Part shown: in pieces, positions 1 to 10,700 of the stretch
How positions within the stretch are numbered: position 1 is the first letter of the stretch
How the letters are laid out: each line of letters starts with the position of its first letter
Origin: Aegilops tauschii subsp. strangulata
Lineage: Eukaryota > Streptophyta > Magnoliopsida > Poales > Poaceae
Length of the DNA stretch: 64,000 nt
Assembly: GCF_002575655.3 (NCBI RefSeq)
Contig: NC_053041.3
Coordinates: 120,496,318 to 120,560,317, forward strand
Direction of reading: 5' to 3'
Notes under the pieces: generated by a model
What the model was told of the DNA's origin: nothing
Seen by the model: the letters and a program-made list of their open reading frames with translations, nothing else
The model's database searches: none
Translations under genes and position numbers: made by a program

Positions 1-71
1 TATGAATTGACAGTTTAAACAGGCACCTACATGGTCCATGTAGAGCACTCTTTTACAATAATGGAACTCAC

Positions 72-291
72 CGGAAAGAATCCTAGAACAACATTGTACT
101 CGCGCATCACAGCAAGAAAATGGAGATTTGTCAGTCCTTATGAGCTGAAGTTAGTTTGGTCTTGTCGGGGGTAATGTAACCATCCTTCAACTGCTCCTTC
201 TGATGAGAAGATAGACAGGGCTTCTTCATCCTGGCATAATCGGAACTAGTCACTTCACGTACTCCATATTCTTCTTTAGAGGAGGATGATC
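72..291 (-). pseudogene. Exon of a B3-domain-like gene, with premature stop
   Basis: On the minus strand an exon begins after an acceptor CAACAG (292-297) and ends at a donor CCG/GTGAGT (66-71). Its first frame reads through peptides such as EEYGVREVTSSDYARMKK and SSHQKEQLKDGYITPDK to a TGA at 131-133. A second frame then continues with HFLAVMREYNV up to the donor. The layout (tyrosine-containing linker, a 'QKE' helix, then 'FLAVM...NV') is what I know from REM-type B3 transcription factors, where this stretch leads into a second B3 domain. The change of frame within one splice-bounded exon indicates a 1-2 base shift, so this copy looks inactive. The rest of the gene would lie left of the window. 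The family assignment is inference from pattern. Confidence 0.45.
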
Positions 292-494
292 CTGTTGTGC
301 AAAGACAAGAGGATAACTAAATGCTAGCATCCCTGTTTGCTCGAAAAAAGGAAAGGAAATATTTAAAACAGCACAGATGAAGCACTTCTCAAGGACAATA
401 CCACTTTTTGATGACAACATCTAAACAGTAGCACAGCACCAATAGAGATGACAAAGCTCAATCATATGGATGAAATCAGTGGGCGAGTACCAAC

Positions 495-666
495 CTTTGT
501 CAGGAGGCTTATTGTGTAGAGCATACAGATGAGGCACTTCTCCGGAACCATTTGTTGCTATCTACCGTGGTGGCCATGCTTACTATATACTCCCCGATTA
601 GATTAATGTTTCCAACATCTTCTGGTGCAGATCCACTAAAATATATGGTATCTTCAAAGAAGATCC
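495..666 (-). pseudogene. Exon of the same minus-strand gene remnant
   Basis: The interval lies between an acceptor AAATAG (667-672) and a donor AAAG/GTTGGT (489-494) on the minus strand. One frame gives EDTIYFSGSAPEDVGNINL and a second gives NGSGEVPHLYALHNKPPDK up to the donor, so the reading frame changes in the middle. Codon-like composition at both ends and well-formed splice sites support a genic origin. I do not recognise a domain here. Orientation and spacing suggest it belongs with the B3-like exon to the left. Confidence 0.35.
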
Positions 667-783
667 CTATTTGCACAAGTAGAGATAATTATGTATTACA
701 TTAAGAGTGGCATCAAATCAGTGGCAAAACAATTGCTCGTTCCAGCCATAGCAATAAATCAAGATGCAAAACTATATCATTAC

Positions 784-892
784 TTGTGTCATCACAGTTC
801 CAGTGCTTCTTTACAGCACCAGGAGTTGATTTTTGTTTTTCTTCCGCTTGTTCTTCCCCTTCATCACTTGGTTCAATAACAGACAAGCTTTC
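784..892 (-). pseudogene. Acidic linker exon of the same gene remnant
   Basis: On the minus strand an open stretch reads SVIEPSDEGEEQAEEKQKS followed by TPGAVKKHWNCDD and ends at a candidate donor CACAA/GTAATG (778-783). Acidic, low-complexity linkers between DNA-binding domains are common in plant transcription factors. Its upstream acceptor could not be fixed, so the right boundary is approximate. It sits between other candidate exons of the same strand, which supports one split gene. Confidence 0.35.
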
Positions 893-1624
893 GCCTTCAA
901 TGTAAGATTTGGCATGTCAATTAGGTTGCACAAGTATAGCACTAAACAATGACATTAATTTTCTGATGAAAGTGGCAAAATATAGCCCAACAGTTGTGAA
1001 ATACCCTTATCTTACCTCAATGGGATATTACGGTGCACATACAGATTGGAAGTCTTGTCTCCATTTGTGCAGTTCACTAAAATCAAGCAACATTACCGTA
1101 CAGGTAGCACAACATATGAAAGCACACTGCAGAATCATGTGAAAGAAGGCTAGTACTGACCTCTCATGACGCAGAATTCAAACAACTCACAAGAAGAAGA
1201 TCTGAACCAAATTTGCCAACACGGATAGGAAGTAAGATCTCGTCTTGTGCAGTTCCACTAAGATCAAGCAATCAAGCAATGTTGTCGGTGTGACATTTTG
1301 GTTGAACTGCACAAAACACTCTTAAAACAAAAGTGTTTTCTGCAGTGCACCAAAAGGTCACAATGGCAACGAGGTGAAGTAGATAACCCTGTTTACATAA
1401 AGGTGCAAAGGAAACAACTAGTGGTCAATAACGGTGGATGACACAGAAGCCAACAAAAAGAAGCATCTACCTTATCTAAATGGGAAAGAAAGCAAGACAG
1501 TAGCATTTCTCAAACGGTGGCATTGATTAATATTAACAGAGAGATTATATTAACAATAAAATTCATTAAACATGTAATTTGCTTTTAACTGTGGCATTGC
1601 ATCAATTTTCCAGCGGCATTATTA
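893..1624. other. Intron-like or degenerate genic DNA
   Basis: AT-rich sequence with no convincing long frame. On the minus strand, short coding-like patches near 1190-1260 (RVGKFGSDLLL) and near 1040-1100 have related text (a GTGCAGTTC...AAGATCAAGCAA motif near 1065-1090 and 1248-1280). They could be repeated small exons of the gene remnant. No function can be assigned. Confidence 0.3.
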
Positions 1625-1916
1625 GAGGGTGTTTGTTTACAGGGACATTTTGGTGGAGGGACTAAAAAAACTCCGTGTCAGTCCCATCTAAACCAAACAG
1701 GAGGGACTTTTAGGGACTAAAAGTGGGCATTTGGGACTAAAGAAAGAAGACCCCTAGGGAGTCTTTTTGGGACTTTTTCCAACAGTTTCCCCTGCCACGC
1801 ATCGCACCTTGTCAATATTAGTTCACTACTAGGGGTAACATGGTCTTTTAGCATGTCATTTAATAACCTCTAGTCCATGTTTAGTCCCTGGAACCAAGCA
1901 GGTAGGGACTAGGGAG
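1625..1916. mobile_element. Tourist-like MITE, right end missing
   Basis: The stretch starts after TTA (1622-1624) with a GGTGTTTG terminus. It is full of the inverted motif pair GGGACTAAA / TTTAGTCCC and reaches TTTAGTCCCTGGAACCAA near 1880, the usual inner part of the opposite terminal repeat. The closing terminal repeat is absent because the Gypsy element starts at 1917. The missing end is not found beyond 10185 either. TIR text and TTA target fit PIF/Harbinger-derived MITEs; no protein is encoded. Confidence 0.55.
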
Positions 1917-3498
1917 TGATACGTCTCCAACGTATCAATAATTTTTTATTGTTCCATGCTATATTGTATTCTGTTTTGGACATTATTGGGCTTTATTATA
2001 CGCTTTTATATTATTTTTGGGACTAACCTATTAACCGGAGGCCCAGCCCAGAATTGCTATTTTTTGCCTATTTCAGAGTTACGCAGAAAAAGAATACCAA
2101 ACGGAGTCCAAAAGGAATGAAACCTTCGGGAACGTGATTTTCGAAACGAACGTGATCTAGAGGACTTGGACCCTACGTCAAGAAAGCTACCAGGAGGGCA
2201 CGAGGTAGGGAGCGCGCCTACCCCCTAGGCGTGCCCTCCACCCACGTGGGCCCCACGTTGCTCCACCGACGTACTTCTTCCTCCTATATATACCTACATA
2301 CCCCCAAATGATCAGATACGGAGCCAAAAACCTAATTCCACCGCCGCAACCCTCTGTACCCATGAGATCCCATCTTGGGGCCTTTTACGGAGCTCCGCCT
2401 GAGGGGGCATCGATCACGGAGGGCTTCTACATCAACACCATAGCCTCTCCGATGATGTGTGAGTAGTTTACCTCAGACCTTCGGGTCCATAGTTATTAGC
2501 TAGATGGATTCTTCTCTCTTTTTGGATCTCAATACAATGTTCTCCCCCTCTCTTGTGGAGATCTATTCGATGTAATCTTCATTTGCGGTGTGTTTGTTGA
2601 GACCGATGAATTGTGGGTTTATGATCAAGTTTATCTATGAACAATATTTGAATCTTCTCTGAATTCTTTTATGTATGATTGGTTATCTTTGCAAGTCTCT
2701 TCGAATTATCAGTTTGGTTTGGCCTACTAGATTGATCTTTCTTGCAATGGGAGAAGTGCTTAGCTTTGGGTTCAATCTTGCGGTGTCCTTTCCCAGTGAC
2801 AGTAGGGGCAGCAAGGCACGTATTGTATTGTTGCCATCGAGGATAACAAGATGGGGTTTATATCATATTGCATGAGTTTATCCCTCTACATCATGTCATC
2901 TTGCTTAAAGCGTTACTCTGTTCTGATGGACTTAATACTCTAGATGCATGCTGGATAGCGGTCGATGTGTGGAGTAATAGTAGTAGATGCAGGCAGGAGT
3001 CGGTCTACTTGTCTCGGACGTGATGCCTATATACATGATCATACCTAGATACTCTCATAACTATGCTCAATTCTGTCAATTGCTCAACAGTAATTTCTTC
3101 ACCCACCGTAATACTTATGCTCTTGAGAGAAGCCACTAGTGAAACCTATGGCCCCCGGGTCTATTTTCCATCATATTAATCTCCCGACAACAAGCTATTT
3201 CTGGCGCCGTCTTTATTTTGCTTTCTTTATTTTGCATCTTTATCATAAAAATACCAAAAATATTATCTTATCATATCTATCAGATCTCACTCTCGTAAGT
3301 GACCATGAAGGGATTGACAACCCCTTTATTGCGTTGGTTGCGAGGATTTATTTGTTGTGTAGGTGCGAGGGACTCGTGCATGGCCTCCTACTGGATTGAT
3401 ACCTTGGTTCTCAAAAACTGAGGGGAATACTTACGCTACTTTGCTGCATCACCCTTTCCTCTTCAAGGGAAAACCAACGCAGTGCTCAAGAGGTAGCA
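1917..3498 (+). repeat. 5' LTR of the gag-protease Gypsy element
   Basis: 1582 bp from TGATACGTCTCCAACG to ...CAAGAGGTAGCA, matching 8620-10185 in direct orientation and 61415-62997 in reverse. It carries a TATA box at 2285-2292 and a 66-codon ATG frame (2675-2875) that recurs in all three copies. The right boundary is set by the PBS and by the solo copy with its target duplication. Confidence 0.92.
2285..2292 (+). promoter_or_regulatory. TATA box of the 5' LTR
   Basis: TATATATA follows CTTCCTCC and precedes the CCCCCAAA...GATCAGATACGG segment. It is conserved in the other LTR copies and is the likely retroelement promoter. Confidence 0.6.
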
Positions 3499-3509
3499 AG
3501 AAGGATTTC

Positions 3510-3527
3510 TGGCGCCGTTGCCGGGGA
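3510..3527 (+). other. Primer binding site, tRNA-Asp
   Basis: TGGCGCCGTTGCCGGGGA, 11 bases after the LTR end, is complementary to the 3' end of plant tRNA-Asp (family knowledge). It fixes the plus orientation of the element. Confidence 0.85.
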
Positions 3528-3715
3528 GTCTACGCAAAAGTCAACATACCAAGTACCCATCACAAACCCTTATCTCCCGCATTACATTATTTGCCATTTT
3601 CCTCTCGTTTTCCTCTCCCCCACTTCACCCTTGCCGTTTTATTCGCCCTCTCTTTTCCGTTCGCCTCTTTTTCGCTCGCTTCTTGTTCACTTGTGTGTTG
3701 GATTGCTTGCTTGTC

Positions 3716-5800
3716 ATGATGGCTCAAGATAATACTAAATTATGTGACCTTACCAATACCAACAACAATGATTTCCTTAGCACTCCGATTGCTCCTCTTA
3801 CCGATACTGAATCTTGTGAAATTAATGCTGCTTTGTTGAATCTTGTCATGAAAGATCAATTCGCCGGCCTTCCTAGTGAAGATGCCGCTACCCATCTAAA
3901 TAGCTTCGTTGATTTGTGTGATATGCAAAATAAGAAAGATGTGGACAATGATATTGTTAAATTGAAGCTATTTCCTTTTTCTCTTAGAGATCGTGCTAAA
4001 GCTTGGTTTTCGTCTTTGCCTAAAAATAGTATTGATTCTTGGAATAAGTGCAAAGATGCTTTTATCTCTAAGTATTTTCCTCCCACTAAGATCATCTCTC
4101 TTAGAAACTATATCATGAATTTTAAGAAACTTGATGATGAACATGTTGCACAAGCTTGGGAGAGGATGAAATTAATGATACGTAATTGCCCTACACATGG
4201 TTTGAATTTGTGGATGATTATACAAAATTATTATGCCGGATTGAATTTTGCTTCTAGAAATATTTTAGATTCGGCCGCGGGAGGCACTTTTATGGAAATC
4301 ACTTTAGGAGAAGCTACTAAACTCCTAGATAATATTATGGTTAATTATTCTCAATGGCACACTGAAAGATTTACTAATAAGAAAGTGCATGCGATAGAAG
4401 AAATTAATGTTTTGAGTGGAAAGATGGATGAACTTATGAAATTATTTGCTAATAAAAGTGTTTCTTCTGATCCTAATGATATGCCTTTGTCTACTTTGAT
4501 TGAGAATAATAATGAATCTATGGATGTGAATTTTGTTGGTAGAAATAATTTTGGTAACAACGCATATAGAGGAAACGTTAATCCTAGGCCGTATCCTAGT
4601 AATTCCTCTAATAATTATGGTAAATCCTACAACAATTCTTATGGAAATTTTAATAAGATGCCCTCTGAATTTGAGACTAGTGTTAAGGAGTTTATAAATT
4701 CGCAAAAGAATTTCAATGCTTTGCTTGAAGAAAAATTGCTTAAAGTTGATGAATTGGCTAGGAACGTTGATAGAATTTCTCTTGATGTGGATTCTTTGAA
4801 ACATAGATCTATCCCTCCTAAGCATGATATCAATGAGTCTCTCAAAGACATGAGAATTTCCATTGATGAGTGCAAAGAAAGAACCGCTAGGATGCGTGCT
4901 AAGAAAGATTGTTTTGTGAAAGCGTGTTCTTCTAGTTTCTATGAAAATAAAGATGAAGATCAAAAAGTTATTGATGTGTCCCCTATTAAATCTTTGTTTT
5001 GCAATATGAATATTGATAATGATGGGACTGAATATGATCCACCTTTACCTAGAAGGCGTTCCAAAAATTCGGAGTTTTTAGATCTTTACACAAAAATTGG
5101 TAAAAGTGGGATCGAAGAGATCAAAACTCTAGATATTAATGAACCCACTATTTTGGATTTCAAGGAATTTAATTATGATAATTGCTCTTTGATAGATTGT
5201 ATTTCCTTGTTGCAATCCGTGCTAAATTCTCCACATGCTTATAGCCAAAATAAAGCTTTTACTAAACATATCGTTGATGCTTTAATGCAATCTTATGAAG
5301 AAAAACTTGAGTTGGAAGTCTCTAGCCCTAGAAAACTTTATGATGAGTGGGAAGCTACTATTAAAATTAAAATTAAAGATCATGAATGCTATGCTTTGTG
5401 TGATTTGGGTGCTAGTGTTTCCGCGATTCCAAAAACTTTGTGTGATTTGTTAGGTTTTCGTGATTTTGATGATTGCTCTCTAAACTTGCACCTTGCGGAT
5501 TCCACCATTAATAAACCTATGGGAAGAATTAATGATGTTCTTATTATTGCAAATAGGAATTACGTGCCCATAGATTTTATTTTTCTTGATATAGATTGCA
5601 ATCCTTCATCTCCTATTATTCTTGGTAGACCTTACCTTAGGACGATTGGTGCAATTATTGATATGAAGGAAGGAAATATTAGATTCCAATTTCCGTTAAG
5701 GAAAGGCATGGAACACTTCCCTAGAAAGAAAATAAAATTACCTTATGAATCTATTATGAGAGCCACTTATGGATTGCCTACCAAAGATGGCAATACCTAG
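3716..5800 (+). CDS. Gypsy gag-protease polyprotein
   Basis: An uninterrupted frame of 694 codons from ATG 3716, the first ATG after the leader; the open frame extends upstream into the PBS but without an ATG. The N-terminal third contains a retrotransposon gag domain (KLKLFPFSLRDRAKAWFSSL, then WNKCKDAFISKYFP, about residues 75-120). An Asn-rich linker (about 270-315) and a charged coiled region follow. An aspartic protease motif CDLGASVSAIP lies near residue 560. No CCHC zinc knuckle and no pol domains are seen. The product would form the capsid-like particle and process it. The frame is intact, so recent activity with trans-supplied pol is plausible. Confidence 0.88.
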   Translation: MMAQDNTKLCDLTNTNNNDFLSTPIAPLTDTESCEINAALLNLVMKDQFAGLPSEDAATHLNSFVDLCDMQNKKDVDNDIVKLKLFPFSLRDRAKAWFSSLPKNSIDSWNKCKDAFISKYFPPTKIISLRNYIMNFKKLDDEHVAQAWERMKLMIRNCPTHGLNLWMIIQNYYAGLNFASRNILDSAAGGTFMEITLGEATKLLDNIMVNYSQWHTERFTNKKVHAIEEINVLSGKMDELMKLFANKSVSSDPNDMPLSTLIENNNESMDVNFVGRNNFGNNAYRGNVNPRPYPSNSSNNYGKSYNNSYGNFNKMPSEFETSVKEFINSQKNFNALLEEKLLKVDELARNVDRISLDVDSLKHRSIPPKHDINESLKDMRISIDECKERTARMRAKKDCFVKACSSSFYENKDEDQKVIDVSPIKSLFCNMNIDNDGTEYDPPLPRRRSKNSEFLDLYTKIGKSGIEEIKTLDINEPTILDFKEFNYDNCSLIDCISLLQSVLNSPHAYSQNKAFTKHIVDALMQSYEEKLELEVSSPRKLYDEWEATIKIKIKDHECYALCDLGASVSAIPKTLCDLLGFRDFDDCSLNLHLADSTINKPMGRINDVLIIANRNYVPIDFIFLDIDCNPSSPIILGRPYLRTIGAIIDMKEGNIRFQFPLRKGMEHFPRKKIKLPYESIMRATYGLPTKDGNT

Positions 5801-8604
5801 ATCTATCCTTGCTTTTATGCCTAGCTAGGGGCGTTAAACGATAGCGCTTGTTGGGAGGCAACCCAATTTTATTTTTAGTTTTTTTTTTGCTTTTGCTTAT
5901 GTTTAGGAATAAATATTTGATCTAGCCTCTGGTTAGATTTGTTTTTATGTTTTAATTAGTGTTTGTGCCAAGTTAAACCTATAGGATCTTCTTGGATGAT
6001 AGTTATCTAATCTTGCTGAAATTTCCAGAAACTTTCTGTTCACGAAAATAATTGTTAAAAATCACCAGAACGTGATTAAATATTGATTCCAATTGCTGCT
6101 GATCAATAAACAAATTATCTAGGTCGTCCTATTTTTGCTGAACTTTTGGAGTTCCAGAAGTTTGCGTTAGTTACAGATTACTACAGACAGTTCTGTTTTT
6201 GACAGATTCTGTTTTTCGTGTGTTGTTTGCTTATTTTGATGAATCTATGGCTAGTAAAATAGTTTATAAACCATAGAGAAGTTGGAATACAGTAGGTTTA
6301 ACACCAATATAAATAAACAATGAGTTAATTACAGTACCTTGAAGTGGTGTTTTGTTTTCTTTCGCTAACGGAGCTCACGAGATTTTCTGTCAAGTTTTGT
6401 GTTGTGAAGTTTTCAAGTTTTGGGTGAAAGATTTGATGGATTATGGAATAAGGAGTGGCAAGAGCCTAAGCTTGGGATGCCCATGGCACCCCAAGATAAT
6501 CTAAGGACACCTAAAAGCCAAAGCTTGGGGATGCCCTGGAAGGCATCCCCTCTTTCGTCTACTTCCATCGGTAACTTTACTTGGAGCTATATTTTTATTC
6601 ACCACATGATATGTGTTTTGCTTGGAGCGTCTTGTATTATTTGAGTCTTTATTTGTTAGTTTACCACAATCATCCTTGATGTACACACCTTTTAAGAGAG
6701 ACACACATGATTCGGAAATTGTTAGAATACTCTATGTGCTTCACTTATATCTTTTGAGTTATATAGTTTTGCTCTAGTACTTCACTTATATCTTTTAGAG
6801 CACGGCGGTAGATTTGTTTTATAGAAACTATTGTTATCTCATGCTTCACTTATATCTTTTTGAGAGTCCTATAAAATAGCATGGCAATTTGCTTTAAAAC
6901 TAAATATCATGAGAAATTTGATACTAGATAATTGTTTTGAGATATAAAGGTGGTAATATCATAGTTGTGCTAGTTGAGTAATTGTGTTATTGAAAAATAC
7001 TTGTGTTGGAGTTTGTGATTCCCATAGCATGCACGTATGGTGAACCGTTATGTAACGAAGTCGGAGCATGAGGTATTTATTGATTGTCATCCTTTGTGTG
7101 GCAGTCGGGATCGCGCGATGGTTAACTCCTACCAACCCTTCCCCTAGGAGCGTACGTAGTAGTACTTTGCTTCGAGGGCTAATAAATTTTTGCAATAAGT
7201 ATATGAGTTCTTTATGACTAATGTGAGTCCATGGATTATACGCACACTTACCTTTCCGCAATTTTCTAGCCTCTTCGGTACCGAGCATTGCCCTTTCTCA
7301 CCTTGAGAGTTGGTGCAAACTTCGCCGGTGCATCCAAACCCCGTGATATGATACGCTCTATCACACATAAACCTCCTTATATCTTCCTCAAAACAGCCAC
7401 CATACATACCTATTATGGCATCTCCATAGCCATTCCGACATATATTGCCATGCAACTTTCCATCGTTTCGTTTATCATGACACGCTCCATCATTGTCATA
7501 TTGCTTTGCATGATCATGTAGTTGACATTGTATTTGTGGCAAAGCCACCATTCATAATTCTTTCATACATGTCGCTCTTGATTCATAGCATATCCCGGTA
7601 CACCGCCGGAGGCATCCACATAGAGTCATATTTTGTTCTAAGTATTGAGTTGTAATTCATGAGTTGTAAGTAAATAAAAGTGTGATGATCATCATTATTA
7701 GAGCTTTGTCCCAAGTGAGGAAAGGATGATGGAGGCTATGATTCCCCCACAAGTCGGGATGAGACTCCGAACTAAAAAAAAAGAGGCCAAAAAAAGAGAA
7801 AAGGCCCAAATAAAAAATGAGAGAAAAAGAGAGAAGGGACAATGTTACTATCCTTTTACCACACTTGTGCTTCAAAGTAGCACCGTGATCTTCATAATAG
7901 AGAGTCTCTTATTTTGTCACTTTAATATACTAGTGGGAAATTTCATTATAGAACTTGGCTTGTATATTCCAATGATGGGCTTCCTCAAAATGCTCGGGGT
8001 CTTCGTGAGCAAGCAAGTTGGATGGACACCCACTTAGTTTCTTTTTGAGCTTTCATACACTTATAGCTCTAGTGCATCCGTTGCATGGCAATCCCTACTC
8101 CTTGCATTAACATCAATTGATGGGCATCTCCATAGCCCATTGATTAGCCTCGTTGATGTGAGACTTTCTCCTTTTTGTCTTCCCACATAACCCCTACCAT
8201 TATACCTTATTCCACCATAGTGCTATATCCATGGCTTGCGCTCATGTATTGCGTAAGAATTGAAAAGGCTAAAGCGCGTTAAAAGTATGAACCAATTGCT
8301 TGGCTAAAACCGGGGTTGTACATGACATGAATATTTTGTGTGGGGAAGATGGAGCATAGCCAGACTATATGATTTTGTAGGGATAACTTGCTTTGGCTAT
8401 GTTATTTTGATAAGACATAATTGCTTGGTTAGCATGCTTGAAGTATTATTGTTTTTATGTCAACATTAAACTCTTATCTTGAATCATATTAAATCTGAAC
8501 ATTCGTGCCACAATAAGAAGAACTACATTGAGATTATGCTAAGTAGCATTCCACATAAAAAAATTTGTTTTTATCAATTACCTACTCGAGGACGAGCAGG
8601 AATT
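5801..8604 (+). other. Non-coding 3' interior of the Gypsy element
   Basis: About 2.8 kb without a convincing frame, where an autonomous relative would carry pol or 3' noncoding sequence. It starts with a GGGAGGCAACCCAA stem just after the gag stop. It holds an exact extra copy of the PPT core (6521-6534), a third imperfect copy near 6468, and a GGGATGCC...GGCATCCC hairpin at 6526-6551. Confidence 0.7.
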
Positions 8605-8619
8605 AAGCTTGGGGATGCT
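8605..8619 (+). other. Polypurine tract
   Basis: AAGCTTGGGGATGCT directly abuts the 3' LTR. This is the expected place for the plus-strand primer. Confidence 0.75.
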
Positions 8620-10185
8620 TCATACGTCTCCAACGTATCTATAATTTTTTATTGTTCCATGCTATATTATATTCTGTTTTGGACATTATTGGGCTTTATT
8701 ATACACTTTTATATTATTTTTGGGACTAACCTATTAACCGGAGGCCCAGCCCAGAATTGCTGTTTTTTGCCTATTTCAGAGTTTCGCAGAGAAAGAATAC
8801 CAAACGGAGTCCAAATGGAATGAAACCTTCGGGAACGTGATTTTCGGAACGAACGTGATCCAGAGGACTTGGACCCTACGTCAAGAAAGCTACCAGGAGG
8901 GCACGAGGTAGGGGGCGCGCCTACCCCCCAGGGCGCACCCTCCACCCTCATGGGCCCCACGTTGCTCCACCGACGTACTTCTTCCTCCTATATATACGTA
9001 CGTACCCCCAAACGATCAGATACGGAGCCAAAAACCTAATTTCACTGCCGCAACCTTCTGTACCCGTGAGATCCCATCTTGGGGCCTTTTCCGGAGCTCC
9101 GCCGGAGGGGGATCGATCACGAAGGGCTTCTACATCAACACCATAGCCTCTCCGATGATGTGTGAGTAGTTTACCTCAGACCTTCGGGTCCATAGTTATT
9201 AGCTAGATGGCTTCTTCTCTCTTTTTGGATCTCAATACAATGTTCTCCCCCTCTCTTGTGGAGATTTATTCGATGTAATCTTCTTTTGCGGTGTGTTTGT
9301 TGAGACCGATGAATTGTGGGTTTATGATCAAGTTTATCTATGAACAATATTTGAATCTTCTCTGAATTCTTTTATGTATGATTGGTTATCTTTGCAAGTC
9401 TCTTCGAATTATCAGTTTGGTTTGGCCTACTAGATTGATCTTTCTTGCAATGGGAGAAGTTCTTAGCTTTGGGTTCAATCTTGTGGTGTCCTTTCCCAGT
9501 GACAGTAGGGGCAGCAAGGCACGTATTGTATTGTTGCCATCGAGGATAACAAGATGGGGTTTATATCATATTGCATGAGTTTATCCCTCTACATCATGTC
9601 ATCTTCCTTAAAGCGTTACTCTATTCTTATGAACTTAATACTCTAGATGCATGCTGGATAGCGGTCAATGTGTGGAGTAATAGTAGTAGATGCAGGCAGG
9701 AGTCGGTCTACTTGTCTCGGACGTGATGCCTATATACATGATCATACCAAGATATTCTCATAACTATGCTCAATTCTGTCAATTCCTCAACAGTAATTTG
9801 TTCACCCACCGTAATACTTATGCTCTTGAGAGAAGCCACTAGTGAAACCAATGGCCCCCGGGTCTATTTTCCATCATATTAATCTCCCGACAACAAGCTA
9901 TTTCTGGTGCCGTCTTTATTTTTCTTTCTTTATTTTGCATCTTTATCATAAAAATACCAAAAAAATTATCTTATCATATCTATCAGATCTCACTCTCGTA
10001 AGTGACCGTGAAGGGATTGACAACCCCTTTATTGCGTTGGTTGCGAGGATTTATTTGTTTGTGTAGGTGCGAGGTACTCGTGCGTGGCCTCCTACTGGAT
10101 TGATACCTTGGTTCTCAAAAACTGAGGGAAATACTTATGCTACTTTGTTGCATCACCCTTTCCTCTTCAAGGGAAAACCAACGCA
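8620..10185 (+). repeat. 3' LTR, last 17 bp missing
   Basis: Direct repeat of 1917-3498 with scattered substitutions. The first dinucleotide is TC instead of TG. The end stops at ACCAACGCA, whereas the complete copies continue GTGCTCAAGAGGTAGCA. The following sequence (ATAAAGG...) is neither LTR nor the rest of the interrupted MITE. This points to a deletion that took the LTR end and its flank. Confidence 0.9.
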
Positions 10186-10700
10186 ATAAAGGTAAGACTA
10201 TCCACAGTGGTGCAGAAATAATGCAGCCTTGGTCACCTTACGCCTCTCCACGTAGTACGTTGGGTCCCACCAGTCAGAGGGTGAAACAAACAAATTGATA
10301 AGAAAAATTAAAAGTGCCAGCGGTGTATCTTACCTCACACATCTCGCTACTGCTTGGGAACACTGCCCAATTGATCCCTCTGTTCGCTCGCGTACTATTT
10401 TAAGTGAATCCTTATTATAACATGCACACAATTTTGGGCACTTGTATTCGACCTAAGTCAGTGTGCCACCGTATCTCGTACGAATCCCTCCGTCTAGGTG
10501 TAATAAGTCACGTTAGAAGGTGCAGCAAGACCAAGGTGCAAGCAGATTGGAGGAGAAGGAGAAACTTGACCGGTCATTCCTCCAATCAAAGCCCTGATTT
10601 CTGTCTCTAAACGCAACAATTAATCCAAACAACTAAGAGATGCCTCTTCTCTTCTTGTACGTACTCCATTTGTATCTCACTTCCTATGGCTTCGCACTCG
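10186..10700. other. Unassigned flank with a possible Stowaway-type fragment
   Basis: No gene seen. Around 10485-10560 the text CCCTCCGTCTAGGTGTAATA with AAGTCACGTTAG looks like one arm of a Mariner/Stowaway MITE. The second arm was not found. Confidence 0.3.

Larger units (their letters stand above)
1917..10185 (+). mobile_element. Gypsy-type LTR retrotransposon, gag-protease only
   Basis: Two near-identical direct repeats (1917-3498 and 8620-10185) flank a PBS for tRNA-Asp, one long gag-protease frame and a PPT. No reverse transcriptase, RNase H or integrase motif occurs in the 2.8 kb between gag-protease and the 3' LTR. The element is therefore non-autonomous and would need pol from a relative. 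The 5' LTR starts TGATACGTC. The 3' LTR start has TC in place of TG, and its end lacks the last 17 bases seen in the other two copies in this window. No target duplication is visible, since GGGAG on the left is not repeated on the right. I do not name the family. Confidence 0.9.

Noticed and set aside
1826..1840. CACTACTAGG as a CACTA left end
   Set aside because: It lies inside the MITE, no subterminal array follows, and it does not match any of the three right ends in the window.
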